Shown: positions 45,508-54,980, counted from the first letter of the stretch. The stretch is DNA of 64,000 bases from Bin87 sp026710825 (GCA_965232815.1 OZ247427.1:2790001-2854000); one strand, 5' to 3'. Made by a program: numbers and translations. Notes: a model not told the origin generated them from the sequence alone.

Positions 45508-46767
45508 CTAGCCCGCTTCGGTTGCGCCCAGCACGACAGTCCCGGACGATGCCAATTCCTCGATGGCCCGATCCGAATAACCCATGTCTCGGAGGATTTC
45601 GGCAGTGTGCTGTCCGAAAAAGGGTGCCGTCATTCGCAATTCCCAAGGAGAGCCATTCATGATGAACGGACGACCGGGATACTTGATATTCCCAGCGACT
45701 GAATGATCACCCCCGGTGAAAACACCGCGCGAATTAAACGACGGATCAGCATCGATGTCCGCCATGGTGTTGATTGGTCCGGACAGAACGCGGTTTTCCT
45801 GAGCGGTTTGCCAGGCTTCGGCGCGCGTTCGTTCGAGCGTCCATGGCAGGAAATGCTCGGATTCAAACTCCTCCTGCATGGACGAGTTGCCTTGTGATGC
45901 AGGATCTCGCCAGCGTTCGCTCGTCAACTCCTGCGGATTTCCAAGCATCGCAACGGCACGCGGGAAATACATCCGGCTGCCATTGATCTGCAAATAACCG
46001 TCCGAACACGGATACACGGCGTTGGGAAAGCCTCCCGATCCTCCTGACACCGGTCTGTGGCTGAGTTTGCCCGTGTACTGATGAGCCAAAAGCGTGCTCT
46101 GCCGCCGGTCGACGGATCCGAGTTGCGTGTCGAGGATGGACACGTCGACATGCTGGCCCAGGAACTCACCATCTTGATTGCCAACGTTAAACATGCCGGC
46201 AAGAGCGGCGCCCATGGTCGCAACCGCAGCAACCGCACCGGCCTGGTAAAGGCCGACATTGCCCCCGAGCTTCAGCGGTTCGCGATCTGCCAAACCGGTC
46301 GAGTGCATTTCACCGCCCATCCCGTAGAAAACAATTTCGGAGCCACGATAGTCACGATAAGGGCCGGTTTGACCGAAATTGGATATGCTGGTGTAGATGA
46401 TGTCCGGGTTCGCCAGCGACAATTCTTCGAAGCCAATTCCCAGTCGATTCGCGACTCCTGGTCGGAAGCTTTCGACCACTATGTCAGCCCATCCCGCCAG
46501 ATGGGCGACTATATCGGCCGCTCTTGATTCCTTCAGGTCGATTACAATCCCACGCTTGTTCGTATTGAGATGGAGAAACAGGCCGCTCTTTTCTGGGTCG
46601 GGCACGTCGCCGGGGAACGGCCCAACGTGCCTGGCTCCGTCGCCTCCGGGGGGCTCGACCTTGATTACATCCGCACCATAATCGGCGAGCAGTTTTGTGC
46701 AATACGGCCCAGCCAGATAATGTGTGAAATCAAGAACCTTGAGGCCGTTCAACGCGCCATTTTGCAT
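45508..46767 (-). CDS. CaiB/BaiF-family protein lacking the catalytic aspartate
   Basis: The 419-residue product has the full family frame (GLKVLDFTHYLAGPYCTKLLADYGADVIKVEPP, NKRGIVIDLK, VESFRPGVANRLGIG, SISNFGQTGPYRDYRG). In the active-site helix, however, the segment reads GNVGLYQAGAVAAV. The aspartate seen in the neighbouring paralogue (MSDAAAGAQ) is missing. It may be an inactive partner of the downstream CaiB protein, as in heterodimeric BbsEF-type transferases. The start at 46767 is used. Confidence 0.87.
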   Translation of the reverse strand: MQNGALNGLKVLDFTHYLAGPYCTKLLADYGADVIKVEPPGGDGARHVGPFPGDVPDPEKSGLFLHLNTNKRGIVIDLKESRAADIVAHLAGWADIVVESFRPGVANRLGIGFEELSLANPDIIYTSISNFGQTGPYRDYRGSEIVFYGMGGEMHSTGLADREPLKLGGNVGLYQAGAVAAVATMGAALAGMFNVGNQDGEFLGQHVDVSILDTQLGSVDRRQSTLLAHQYTGKLSHRPVSGGSGGFPNAVYPCSDGYLQINGSRMYFPRAVAMLGNPQELTSERWRDPASQGNSSMQEEFESEHFLPWTLERTRAEAWQTAQENRVLSGPINTMADIDADPSFNSRGVFTGGDHSVAGNIKYPGRPFIMNGSPWELRMTAPFFGQHTAEILRDMGYSDRAIEELASSGTVVLGATEAG

Positions 46768-46880
46768 AGTTCTGTACCTGCTGCAACATCCGCCGACGAC
46801 TGGTCGTGCGCTACAATTGCACAAATCGGTACTGGGGTCAAACTCACTGTCGCTCCCCAGACCCTGATTCGGATCCGTTT

Positions 46881-47396
46881 ATGCCAGCGTTTGAGCTATC
46901 CAAGATTTTGCCCTGCCAACTAGACGATGCCTGGGAAGCGGTGGTTGATTTTCCAGCCAGAACTATCCACAGCAAAAGATATCGCAGGGCCGACCTGCCC
47001 GATGGCGAGGACCCGAAACCGGGGAACAGAATACTCTTTCACATCGGCAGGGACCGGTTCACCAGCATCGTCACCAGGGCGCAGAAGCCCGGGGCGTTTT
47101 CGCACCGCGCCATCGGTCCGGGATTTTGGGCAGAATACTCATACCGAATGCGGTTATGCGACGAACTTGATCCCGGATACACTAACGAGGACTTCGGGTA
47201 CGCTTACCTGGCCATTCGTGCTGAATACGGAGGCTGGCTAGGCAGTCTGATAGCCAGACTTCGGCCAGGCGCTTGCCGCCGATATGTAGAAGACGAGATG
47301 TCCGCCATATTGTCCGCTGCTGGGTCGGTGCGCGCCGAACCGGTCGGCCGAACACAGCCTGAAACAGACTCAGAGACAGGACAATCCGATGACTAA
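46881..47396 (+). CDS. SRPBCC (START-like) domain protein
   Basis: The 171-residue product looks like a helix-grip polyketide-cyclase/START-like protein: N-terminal AFELSKILPCQLDDAWEAVVDF is the typical first strand and helix, followed by antiparallel strands (NRILFHIGRDRFTSIVTRAQ, FSHRAIGPGFWAEYSYRM) and a long C-terminal helix (YVEDEMSAILSAAG). Ligand and role are unknown. It overlaps the oligopeptidase gene by 8 bases, so both are co-translated. Confidence 0.6.
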   Translation: MPAFELSKILPCQLDDAWEAVVDFPARTIHSKRYRRADLPDGEDPKPGNRILFHIGRDRFTSIVTRAQKPGAFSHRAIGPGFWAEYSYRMRLCDELDPGYTNEDFGYAYLAIRAEYGGWLGSLIARLRPGACRRYVEDEMSAILSAAGSVRAEPVGRTQPETDSETGQSDD

Positions 47397-49467
47397 TCCC
47401 GAGTTCTTGCCACCCCAACCAATAGCTCCGAGGCGGCCATATGCCATTGAGGCCCATGGCGACAACTGGTCCGACCCCTGGTTTTGGTTGCGGGAGCAGG
47501 ACGACCCAGAAACCATGGCATACCTGACTGCGGAGAACGCGTACACGGACGCATTCCTGAATCCGCTCAAATCTTTGCAAGACAACCTTTACGAAGAAAT
47601 ACGCGGCCGAATTAAGGAAGACGACAATACGGTTCCCGAGAAAGATGGCGACTATTACTACTACGTTCGGTATGAAGAGGGCGGGCAGTATCCGATCTAT
47701 TGCCGGAAATACGGGAGTGAAAACGGGCCAGAGGAGATTTTGCTGGACGTAAATGCGCTGGCCGGAGAGCATGATTACACTCGAGTAGGCACGTTCGAAA
47801 ACAGCCCCAATCATCGGATGATCGCCTACGGGGTCGACAACGACGGGTCTGAACAATACACCATCCGCGTGGTAAACCTCGAAACCGGAGACACCCTGCC
47901 GGATACCATACCCAATACCTACTACAGCCTGGAGTGGTGTAACGACAACCAGAGCTTTTACTATTCGGTGCTGGACGAACACCATCGGCCCGTCAGCGTA
48001 TATCGGCACACCCTGGGTGATGACCCGGTGAATGACAGGTTGGTGTACCACGAGAACGATCCCAGGTTTTTTGTCGGGATTGGAAAATCCAATTCGGGGC
48101 GTTTCATATACGTGGTCGCGGGCGGTAACAACATGTCGGAGTGGTATTTTCTGGATGCCGACGACCCCTCAGCGGATTTGACCCTGATAGAGTCACGCGC
48201 CGCCGATTTTGAATACGACGTGGTCGACCACGGAGATCAGTTTTTTGTGCGGCACAACGGAGACGGAGCCAAGGATTTCGCGGTGTCTACGACGCCCTTT
48301 TCCTCTCCGAGTTGGGACAACTGGTCCGAGTTCCTGGCGCACGTACCAGGCAGGCCCATACGCGGAATCGATGCGTACCGGGATCATTTGGTCGTCGCCT
48401 GCCGGAGTGAGGGACTGCCACAAGTAATGGTTTTGCGCCTCTCGGACGGCGAGGTCCACTATATCCCCGGCATGGACGAGGACGATTTTGCCATGTCGCC
48501 CCGTTCTGGACGTGAATTCGACACTGCGACACTACGTTTTGGATACACCTCATTGAAGACTCCGGCTTCCGTGTACGACTATGACATGGAGACGGAACAA
48601 GCAGTGCTCAGGAAACGCCAGGAGATCCCATCGGGTTACGATTCCGATCGTTACGAGATCCGGCGCATCTGGGCCACGGCCAGAGACGGAACTCACATAC
48701 CCATCAGCTTGTTGATGCGGAGCGACCACGCGTCAGACGGGGCAGCGCCCATATATCTTTACGGCTACGGTAGTTACGGACTGACTATGGAAGCCAGTTT
48801 CAGCATCTCAGCGCTCAGCTTGGTGGAACGCGGGTTCATATTCGCCATCGCGCACATTCGGGGTGGCATGGAAATGGGTTGGGACTGGTACGAATATGGC
48901 AAATTACTGAACAAGCGCAACACGTTCAACGATTTCATAGACTGCGCCGAGCACCTGATCCACGAAGGCTACACAAACGCAGGACAAATCGCCGCGGTGG
49001 GCGGCAGCGCCGGCGGGATGCTCATGGGAGTGGTCGCGAACGAACGACCGGACCTGTTCGGCTGCATGGTGGCCCACGTTCCGTTTGTGGACGTTCTCAA
49101 TACCATGCTGGACGATTCGTTGCCTCTCACGACCATGGAGTACAACGAGTGGGGCAATCCCAACGAATCAGAATACTACCGATACATCAGGTCGTACTCT
49201 CCATACGACAATGTGAGGGAGCAGGAATATCCGCCGATGCTGGTGACGGCAGGCATCAGCGACCCTCGGGTTACCTACTGGGAACCTGCCAAATGGGTAG
49301 CCAAGCTGCGGGCATCGCGCACCGACTCCAACCCATTGCTGCTTAAGACTCACATGGATTCAGGGCACGCCGGGGCATCCGGCAGATTCGAGCGTATAAA
49401 GGAGGTTGCCGAGGAGTACGCCTTCGTGCTGGACTCCTTCGGCATGACCGAGCCCAACCCTGGCTAG
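47389..49467 (+). CDS. Prolyl oligopeptidase family protease (S9A, oligopeptidase B-like)
   Basis: The 692-residue product has an N-terminal segment (DPWFWLREQDDPETMAYL), a seven-bladed propeller (about 70-420) and a C-terminal alpha/beta-hydrolase domain. The catalytic triad is S540 in VGGSAGGMLMG, D625 in SDPRV and H660 in DSGHAGASGRF. There is no signal peptide, so it should degrade peptides in the cytosol. The HIRGGMEMGWDWYE segment supports the oligopeptidase B branch. Its stop shares the palindrome CTAG with the converging amidohydrolase stop. Confidence 0.94.
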   Translation: MTNPEFLPPQPIAPRRPYAIEAHGDNWSDPWFWLREQDDPETMAYLTAENAYTDAFLNPLKSLQDNLYEEIRGRIKEDDNTVPEKDGDYYYYVRYEEGGQYPIYCRKYGSENGPEEILLDVNALAGEHDYTRVGTFENSPNHRMIAYGVDNDGSEQYTIRVVNLETGDTLPDTIPNTYYSLEWCNDNQSFYYSVLDEHHRPVSVYRHTLGDDPVNDRLVYHENDPRFFVGIGKSNSGRFIYVVAGGNNMSEWYFLDADDPSADLTLIESRAADFEYDVVDHGDQFFVRHNGDGAKDFAVSTTPFSSPSWDNWSEFLAHVPGRPIRGIDAYRDHLVVACRSEGLPQVMVLRLSDGEVHYIPGMDEDDFAMSPRSGREFDTATLRFGYTSLKTPASVYDYDMETEQAVLRKRQEIPSGYDSDRYEIRRIWATARDGTHIPISLLMRSDHASDGAAPIYLYGYGSYGLTMEASFSISALSLVERGFIFAIAHIRGGMEMGWDWYEYGKLLNKRNTFNDFIDCAEHLIHEGYTNAGQIAAVGGSAGGMLMGVVANERPDLFGCMVAHVPFVDVLNTMLDDSLPLTTMEYNEWGNPNESEYYRYIRSYSPYDNVREQEYPPMLVTAGISDPRVTYWEPAKWVAKLRASRTDSNPLLLKTHMDSGHAGASGRFERIKEVAEEYAFVLDSFGMTEPNPG

Positions 49468-50264
49468 AGGCCGATGAATCTCCGGGCATTCTCTCCCAAT
49501 ATTCCCTCGACCTCGCCGGACGACAAAGGCAATGAGGCGAGGTAGTCCGACTCAGTCCCCATGTCGACCAGGGGATAATCGGTGCCAAAGCACACTTTGT
49601 GCGCCCCATGCTTACCGATGATGGCAGTGATGGTCTCTGCGGTAAGTTCGCGAATCGACGGGGGCCAAGTGGTATCCACCAGGATGTTCTCGTGACCCAG
49701 CAGAACCCGTTCTGCTTCGTCCAGCATGTAAAAACCGCCCAAGTGCAGTGCGATGACCTTGAGTTTGGGAAAACGTCGGACGATATTCATGATACGTTCC
49801 GGCGCGGCGTACAGGGTTGCGTCGGAGGATTGGTGGGGCAACCGGCCCGAGTGGATAGCCAAGGTCATGTCGTCGCCCAATTCCTCGTAGACGGGGAACC
49901 ATTGGGGATCATCCGGGTAGAAGCCGTTGATTACCGGATGCATTTTGATGCCTTTGACGCCGTTGCGCCTCAGGTGGCTGATCTCACCGGCCTTGTCATC
50001 GAGGTCAGGATGCACTGCACCGAAAGGAACAAGCGCATCGTCCGCGATAGAGATGAGCCAATCGTTCGCTGGTCTGACCTGATCGGCACGCGCGGCCACG
50101 CCCAACACGATTGACTTATCGACACCGGAAGATTGCATGTGCGCTTTGATGCCATCCACGGTGTTTGCCGCGATGGGCGCGAATCCGAGTTCCGTTTCCA
50201 TATTATCTGCTACAGCATCCGCGATGCGATCTGGCCAAACGTGGGTGTGGACGTCAACCCGCAT
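49464..50264 (-). CDS. Amidohydrolase family 2 protein (TIM barrel)
   Basis: The 266-residue product belongs to the amidohydrolase_2 group that includes ACMSD-like decarboxylases and lactonases. Metal ligands are DVHTHVWP (HxH) at residues 4-8, H near 139 in LAIHSG, H in IALHLGGF near 176, and D in FGTDYPL near 226, with GIKMHP before. The set is complete. A substrate cannot be assigned. Its TAG stop and that of the oligopeptidase overlap in CTAG (49464-49467). Confidence 0.9.
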   Translation of the reverse strand: MRVDVHTHVWPDRIADAVADNMETELGFAPIAANTVDGIKAHMQSSGVDKSIVLGVAARADQVRPANDWLISIADDALVPFGAVHPDLDDKAGEISHLRRNGVKGIKMHPVINGFYPDDPQWFPVYEELGDDMTLAIHSGRLPHQSSDATLYAAPERIMNIVRRFPKLKVIALHLGGFYMLDEAERVLLGHENILVDTTWPPSIRELTAETITAIIGKHGAHKVCFGTDYPLVDMGTESDYLASLPLSSGEVEGILGENARRFIGL

Positions 50265-50317
50265 GTATCAACCTCATTTAATCTGAGCAGTCAGATGGAT
50301 AGCCAAACTTAGGTCCG

Positions 50318-50326
50318 TGCTATCAT
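50318..50326 (+). promoter_or_regulatory. Extended -10 promoter of the trp operon
   Basis: TG at 50318-50319 and TATCAT at 50321-50326 lie 35 bases before the trpD ATG. No leader peptide with tandem Trp codons or attenuator hairpin is seen. Confidence 0.5.
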
Positions 50327-50360
50327 ATTCAACGCATATTCTACCTGAGTAAGAATCCCA

Positions 50361-51386
50361 ATGATTCGTGAAGCGATATCAGCGGCAGCATCTGGCGAAT
50401 CGCTCTCAATGGATGACGCCATCGAAGTGATGCGCGAAGTTATGGAGGGTGAGGCCACCCCGGCTCAATTGGGCGCTTACCTGACCGCGCTGGCCCTGAA
50501 GGGAGAAACTCCAGAGGAAATCGCCGGGTTCGCGACGGTCATGCGCGAAAAATCCCTTCGGGTCGACCCGGGCGGGCCCGCCATAGATACCTGTGGAACG
50601 GGCGGCGACCACAAGGGCACGTTCAACATATCCACTGCGGCCGCCTTCGTGGTTGCCGGGGCGGGATTGACCGTAGCTAAACACGGCAACCGCGCCGCCT
50701 CGGGCGACTGCGGAAGTGCGGACGTGCTGGAAGCCCTCGGAGTCCGGATCGAATTGGCGCCGCAAGAAGTGGAACGCTGTCTTCGCGAAATTGGCATTGG
50801 GTTCATGTTTGCACCGGCGTATCATCCGGCTATGCGTTACGCCGCACCGGTGCGAAGGGAAATCGGAATCCGCACGGTCTTCAATGTACTGGGACCGATG
50901 ACAAATCCCGCGGGCGTTGCCTGCCAGTTGATCGGTGTCGGGTATCCGGAGGTTGGTCAAAAGGTGGCCGAAGCGCTGCGGCTTTTTGGCACCCATCACG
51001 CCATCATCGTTCACAGCGACGACGGGATGGATGAAATTTCGTTGGGCAGCGACACCACCGGATGGGAAGTGCTGGACGGATCCATACGGCCATACGTGGT
51101 ACAGCCTCGCCAGTTGGGGTTGCAGCACGCTACGCCCGACGACCTCCGAGGTGGCAACCCCGGGGAAAACGCGGAAACCATGCGCCGGGTCTTGTCTGGC
51201 CTTGAAGGCCCAATGACCGACGCCGTAGTGCTAAATAGTGGAGCAGCGTTGGTCGCCGGAGATATGGCGGCTACTTTGTCTGAAGGGATCGAATTGGCCG
51301 AGGACTCCATACACAGCGGCAAAGCAGCAGAGAAGCTTGATTCCATGATCGCTCTCACTCAAGAGTTGGCCCAAACGAGGGAGTAA
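50361..51386 (+). CDS. trpD: Anthranilate phosphoribosyltransferase
   Basis: TrpD joins anthranilate and PRPP. The 341-residue product carries the PRPP/metal motifs DTCGTGGD at 76-83, NISTAAAFVVAGAG, KHGNRAASGDCGSADVLEALG at about 107-127, FNVLGPMTNPA and DGMDEISL. It is the first visible gene of the operon; trpE and trpG are not upstream, so they must be elsewhere. A normal family length supports an intact enzyme. trpC follows after 14 bases. Confidence 0.96.
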   Translation: MIREAISAAASGESLSMDDAIEVMREVMEGEATPAQLGAYLTALALKGETPEEIAGFATVMREKSLRVDPGGPAIDTCGTGGDHKGTFNISTAAAFVVAGAGLTVAKHGNRAASGDCGSADVLEALGVRIELAPQEVERCLREIGIGFMFAPAYHPAMRYAAPVRREIGIRTVFNVLGPMTNPAGVACQLIGVGYPEVGQKVAEALRLFGTHHAIIVHSDDGMDEISLGSDTTGWEVLDGSIRPYVVQPRQLGLQHATPDDLRGGNPGENAETMRRVLSGLEGPMTDAVVLNSGAALVAGDMAATLSEGIELAEDSIHSGKAAEKLDSMIALTQELAQTRE

Positions 51387-51400
51387 AGGAGACAGAGCAG

Positions 51401-52204
51401 ATGCCAAGCATTCTGGACAAGATTGTCGCGACGAAACGCGAGGAACTTGCTGCCTCAATGCGAGAGGTTCCGATTGGCGCTTTACGTGACGCGATAGCCG
51501 CGCGTCCAATGGCGTTGGACTTTGCAGCCGCTCTCCGAAAGGACGGGGTCAGTCTGATCGCCGAGGTGAAAAAAGCGTCGCCGTCCAAGGGATTGCTGCG
51601 GGAGGATTTCAGGCCCGTAGAACTGGCGGCCACCTACGCGCAGAACGGGGCATCGGCGGTTTCGGTTATCACTGACGGGCATTTCCTGGGCGAAACCGCG
51701 CACCTTCGCGCCATCAAAGAATGCGGCGCTTCAGGGACCGCACCCGTGCTACGCAAAGACTTCCTGTTCGACCCGTACCAAGTGTACGAGGCCAGGGCCA
51801 TCGGCGCGGATACCTATCTGTTAATAGTCGACATACTATCCGCCTCGCAATTGTCCGAATTGATAGAGGTGGGCCGGTCTCTAGGTATGAACCCATTGGT
51901 GGAAACACACGACGAAGACGAGGTTGCGATCGCCGTTGACGCAGGCGCAGATGTAATCGGTATCAACAACCGAAATCTGCATACGTTCGTTACGGACCTG
52001 GCGACCACCGAGAGGCTGGCTCCCAGCATTCCTAGCGACAAGGTAATCGTCAGTGAAAGCGGAATCAGTACACCTGTTGATCTGGCACGCCTACGACCTT
52101 ACGGCGTGGACGCCGTGCTGGTTGGTGAAGCGCTGGTTACCGCCGACGATACCGGAGCAAAAGTCAGGGCTTTGACGGGCGTTCCCGTCATGGCTGCTCG
52201 GTAG
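51401..52204 (+). CDS. trpC: Indole-3-glycerol phosphate synthase
   Basis: The 267-residue TIM barrel has EVKKASPSKG near 57 with catalytic lysine, RKDFLFDPYQVYEARAIGAD near 116, LVETHDEDEV, IGINNRNLHTF with catalytic Asn, and SESGISTPVD near 220. It closes the indole ring of CdRP. The ATG is preceded by aaaggaga. It is a stand-alone TrpC, not fused with TrpF, which follows 5 bases later. Confidence 0.96.
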   Translation: MPSILDKIVATKREELAASMREVPIGALRDAIAARPMALDFAAALRKDGVSLIAEVKKASPSKGLLREDFRPVELAATYAQNGASAVSVITDGHFLGETAHLRAIKECGASGTAPVLRKDFLFDPYQVYEARAIGADTYLLIVDILSASQLSELIEVGRSLGMNPLVETHDEDEVAIAVDAGADVIGINNRNLHTFVTDLATTERLAPSIPSDKVIVSESGISTPVDLARLRPYGVDAVLVGEALVTADDTGAKVRALTGVPVMAAR

Positions 52205-52209
52205 AATCG

Positions 52210-52893
52210 GTGACGGTCCCACACGTAAAAATTTGCGGGGTGCGCAGCGTTCAGGATGCGCTCGTAGCCGCTGAGGCCGGCGCGGAGTACGTCGGCATGG
52301 TATTTGTACCCGGTCGCCGCCGGCGGATTGACCCGCATGACGCGCTGATTATCCGGAACGGATTGCGAGGATCGGGGCCGAATGCCCCCATATCGGTGGG
52401 CCTTTTCGGGGACCAACCGCTTCCCGAGGTGCTCGATACCATCGAGCACACTGGGGTTGACTGCGCGCAGCTTTGCGGCGAAGAATCGTTGGAGTACTGC
52501 CTGCAGGTGCTGGGCCACGCCCGCGTCATAAAGGTCCTGCACGTAGGCAACGATGCCCATCCCAACGCAATCGAGACGTTGGCGGGACAAATTGACGCGT
52601 TTACCGCGGCTGGCTGTGTGGTAACCCTCGATAGTCAAGTACCGGGATTGCACGGCGGCACGGGAGAAACGTTTGACTGGACCGTGGCAGGCAGATTGTC
52701 CGCTTCGGGCCGGCATTTCTTGCTGGCAGGAGGGCTAACCCCTGATAGCGTGCCAGAGGCAATTGCTGTCGCCAAACCCTGGGGGGTGGATGTTTCCAGC
52801 GGTGTGGAAACGAATGGCGAAAAAGACCATGCCAAAATCAGAAATTTTGTCGCCAATGCGAAACGCATTAACCGATCGGCTGAGGTGAGTTGA
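52210..52893 (+). CDS. trpF: Phosphoribosylanthranilate isomerase
   Basis: The 227-residue product begins with VKICGVRSVQDA (catalytic Cys), then GMVFVPGRRRRI, QLCGEE in place of the usual QLHG, TLDSQVPGLHGGTGETFDW (catalytic Asp) and FLLAGGLTPDSV followed by GVDVSSGVE for phosphate binding. It performs the Amadori rearrangement of PRA to CdRP. GTG start. The QLCGEE substitution is a mild oddity in a barrel strand. Confidence 0.95.
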   Translation: MTVPHVKICGVRSVQDALVAAEAGAEYVGMVFVPGRRRRIDPHDALIIRNGLRGSGPNAPISVGLFGDQPLPEVLDTIEHTGVDCAQLCGEESLEYCLQVLGHARVIKVLHVGNDAHPNAIETLAGQIDAFTAAGCVVTLDSQVPGLHGGTGETFDWTVAGRLSASGRHFLLAGGLTPDSVPEAIAVAKPWGVDVSSGVETNGEKDHAKIRNFVANAKRINRSAEVS

Positions 52894-52895
52894 CC

Positions 52896-54104
52896 ATGGT
52901 TACGACAATGCGGACCAAGCTTCCGGACGACCGAGGCCGGTTCGGCGATTTCGGCGGGAAATTCGTGCCGGAAACGGTGATGGCCGCGCTCACCGAGTTG
53001 GAGGTCGCATACCGGGCTGCTCAAGACGATGCCGGTTTCTCCGAGCAGTTGGAACATTTGATGCGCAACTATGCCGGACGCCCTACAGCACTCTATTTTG
53101 CGGAAAACTTGACTCGGCACTGTGGCGGCGCGCGCATCTACCTAAAACGCGAAGATTTGGCGCACACTGGAGCGCACAAGATCAACAACGCGTTGGGGCA
53201 ATGCCTGCTAGCGCAGCGGATGGGTAAACAACGCATCATAGCGGAAACGGGCGCCGGGCAGCACGGCGTTGCCACCGCCACCGTGTGCGCGATGCTGGGC
53301 CTCCAATGCATTGTGTACATGGGAGTGGAGGACACCATCCGGCAAGCGCTCAACGTTTACCGCATGCGTCTTCTTGGCGCGGAGGTGATTGCAGTAGAGT
53401 CCGGGACGCGCACTCTCAAAGACGCCATCAATGAGGCGATCCGGGACTGGGTGACCAACGTCGAAACCACGCACTACCTGATAGGGAGCGCGGTTGGTCC
53501 GCATCCATATCCGATGCTGGTCCGTGATTTCCAATCGGTGATCGGCCGTGAATCTCGAGAACAGATCCTGGAGGCCGAAGGGCGCTTGCCCAGCGTGGTC
53601 AGCGCGTGTGTGGGAGGTGGCAGCAACGCCATCGGTACGTTTTTTGAGTTCATCGGAGATGCCGACGTGCGATTGGTAGGGGTTGAAGCTGCCGGGGAGG
53701 GAGTAGAAACCGGTCGCCATTCTGCAACGTTGTCAGCCGGTAGCCCGGGGGTTTTGCACGGATCCATGTCATACCTGTTGCAGGACGCCAACGGCCAGAT
53801 TCAGGAGGCGCACAGCATATCGGCCGGTTTGGACTACCCTGGAGTCGGCCCAGAGCACAGTTGGCTGAAAGCCACAGGGCGGGCGGAGTATCTGGCGGTG
53901 ACCGACGACGAAGCTCTGGAAGGTTTCCGCTTGCTTTGTCAAACTGAAGGCATCATACCGGCTTTGGAGTCTGCCCACGCCATATACCATGCGAGCCGGA
54001 TGGCCGCTGAAATGTCGTTGGAAGACATCATCGTTGTGTGTCTGAGCGGTCGTGGGGACAAGGACGTCCCGTCGATAGCGGAACGCGAGGGTATCGGGTC
54101 CTGA
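52896..54104 (+). CDS. trpB: Tryptophan synthase beta chain
   Basis: The 402-residue PLP enzyme makes tryptophan from indole and serine. It shows GRFGDFGGKFVPETVM near the start, YLKREDLAHTGAHKINNALGQ with the PLP lysine near 90, AETGAGQHGVATATVCA, SACVGGGSNAIGTFFEF (phosphate loop) and LSGRGDKDV near the end. The ATG at 52896 is preferred to a TTG 6 bases upstream because gaggtgag is then well spaced. trpA does not follow. Confidence 0.97.
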   Translation: MVTTMRTKLPDDRGRFGDFGGKFVPETVMAALTELEVAYRAAQDDAGFSEQLEHLMRNYAGRPTALYFAENLTRHCGGARIYLKREDLAHTGAHKINNALGQCLLAQRMGKQRIIAETGAGQHGVATATVCAMLGLQCIVYMGVEDTIRQALNVYRMRLLGAEVIAVESGTRTLKDAINEAIRDWVTNVETTHYLIGSAVGPHPYPMLVRDFQSVIGRESREQILEAEGRLPSVVSACVGGGSNAIGTFFEFIGDADVRLVGVEAAGEGVETGRHSATLSAGSPGVLHGSMSYLLQDANGQIQEAHSISAGLDYPGVGPEHSWLKATGRAEYLAVTDDEALEGFRLLCQTEGIIPALESAHAIYHASRMAAEMSLEDIIVVCLSGRGDKDVPSIAEREGIGS

Positions 54105-54109
54105 GTTCG

Positions 54110-54886
54110 GTGGGGGTCCGTTGGCTCGCGACGTTGGCGAGCATATTGGTCTTTGTCGGCATAGCCACAGTCGCCTGCGACACCGGCACCGATGCGGTGG
54201 ACACAGTACGCAGGATCAGCGACGACGTAGCAACCCTGGTCGTACCGGAACCGACCGCCCAGATTGACCCTACGCCAACGCAAGCGCAGATTAATCCAGA
54301 CGTGGTTGATGTGCTCGGTGCGCTCGAACGTCTTGAGGTCGCGCAACGCGGCAGCGACATCGAATATGACCGGCGCGATTGGAGGCACTGGATCGACACC
54401 GACAAAGATTGTCAGGACACTCGCGCCGAGGTTTTGATACTGGAAAGTTCGGAATCCGTCACCTTTGCCAGCGACCAAGGATGCAGAGTTACCCGAGGCG
54501 AATGGGTCGGACCATGGTCAGGCGAACTATTCGTAGATGCGTCGGACGTCGATGTGGACCACCATGTTCCCCTCGGGCATGCCCACATCTCCGGCGGCTG
54601 GCGATGGGATGAGGACCAAAAACGCGCTTACGCCAACGATCTGACCAACCCGAACAGCCTTCAAGTGACTGATGCCTCGGTCAACCGCTCCAAAGGGAAG
54701 AAACCGCCGGACGAGTGGAGGCCTGACAACCAAAGCGGTTGGTGCCGTTATGCCGCCGATTGGATCTCAGTCAAGCGACAGTGGAACCTGACCGTTACAA
54801 ACCCCGAAGTGCGGACGTTGACGGACATGCTGGCAACGTGTGGAGATCCTCGGTCCTGGGGGCTCCAGGGCGAAAGTTCCGAATAA
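54110..54886 (+). CDS. Secreted HNH endonuclease-like lipoprotein (DUF1524/GmrSD C-domain type)
   Basis: The GTG at 54110, 5 bases after trpB, gives a 258-residue product with a lipoprotein signal peptide: VRWLATLASILVFVGIATVAC, with a lipobox-like cysteine near 23. After a Thr/Pro-rich linker come SDVDVDHHVPLGHAH, RAYANDLTNPNSLQVT, NRSKGKKPPDEW and a C-terminal WNLTVTNPEVRTLTDML. These form the HNH core (His, Asn, His/Lys positions) of secreted DUF1524 nucleases found mostly in actinobacteria. It may degrade extracellular DNA for nutrients. Coupling with trp genes may be read-through only. Confidence 0.8.
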   Translation: MGVRWLATLASILVFVGIATVACDTGTDAVDTVRRISDDVATLVVPEPTAQIDPTPTQAQINPDVVDVLGALERLEVAQRGSDIEYDRRDWRHWIDTDKDCQDTRAEVLILESSESVTFASDQGCRVTRGEWVGPWSGELFVDASDVDVDHHVPLGHAHISGGWRWDEDQKRAYANDLTNPNSLQVTDASVNRSKGKKPPDEWRPDNQSGWCRYAADWISVKRQWNLTVTNPEVRTLTDMLATCGDPRSWGLQGESSE

Positions 54887-54900
54887 TATACGAGAGCATG

Positions 54901-54909
54901 TGCTATAAT
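54901..54909 (+). promoter_or_regulatory. Extended -10 promoter of the SDR-aminotransferase genes
   Basis: TG at 54901-54902, one base and consensus TATAAT at 54904-54909 lie about 70 bases before the SDR start. Confidence 0.65.
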
Positions 54910-54980
54910 CTGCGGCGGTTATCGACACAATTGCGCCCGGATACCGTCACGTAATCCGGGTCTGCGACAGGAGGCGAGAG

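Noticed and set aside
50281..50360. Trp attenuator or leader peptide before trpD
   Set aside because: The 5' region is short, with no tandem Trp codons and no pair of alternative hairpins.
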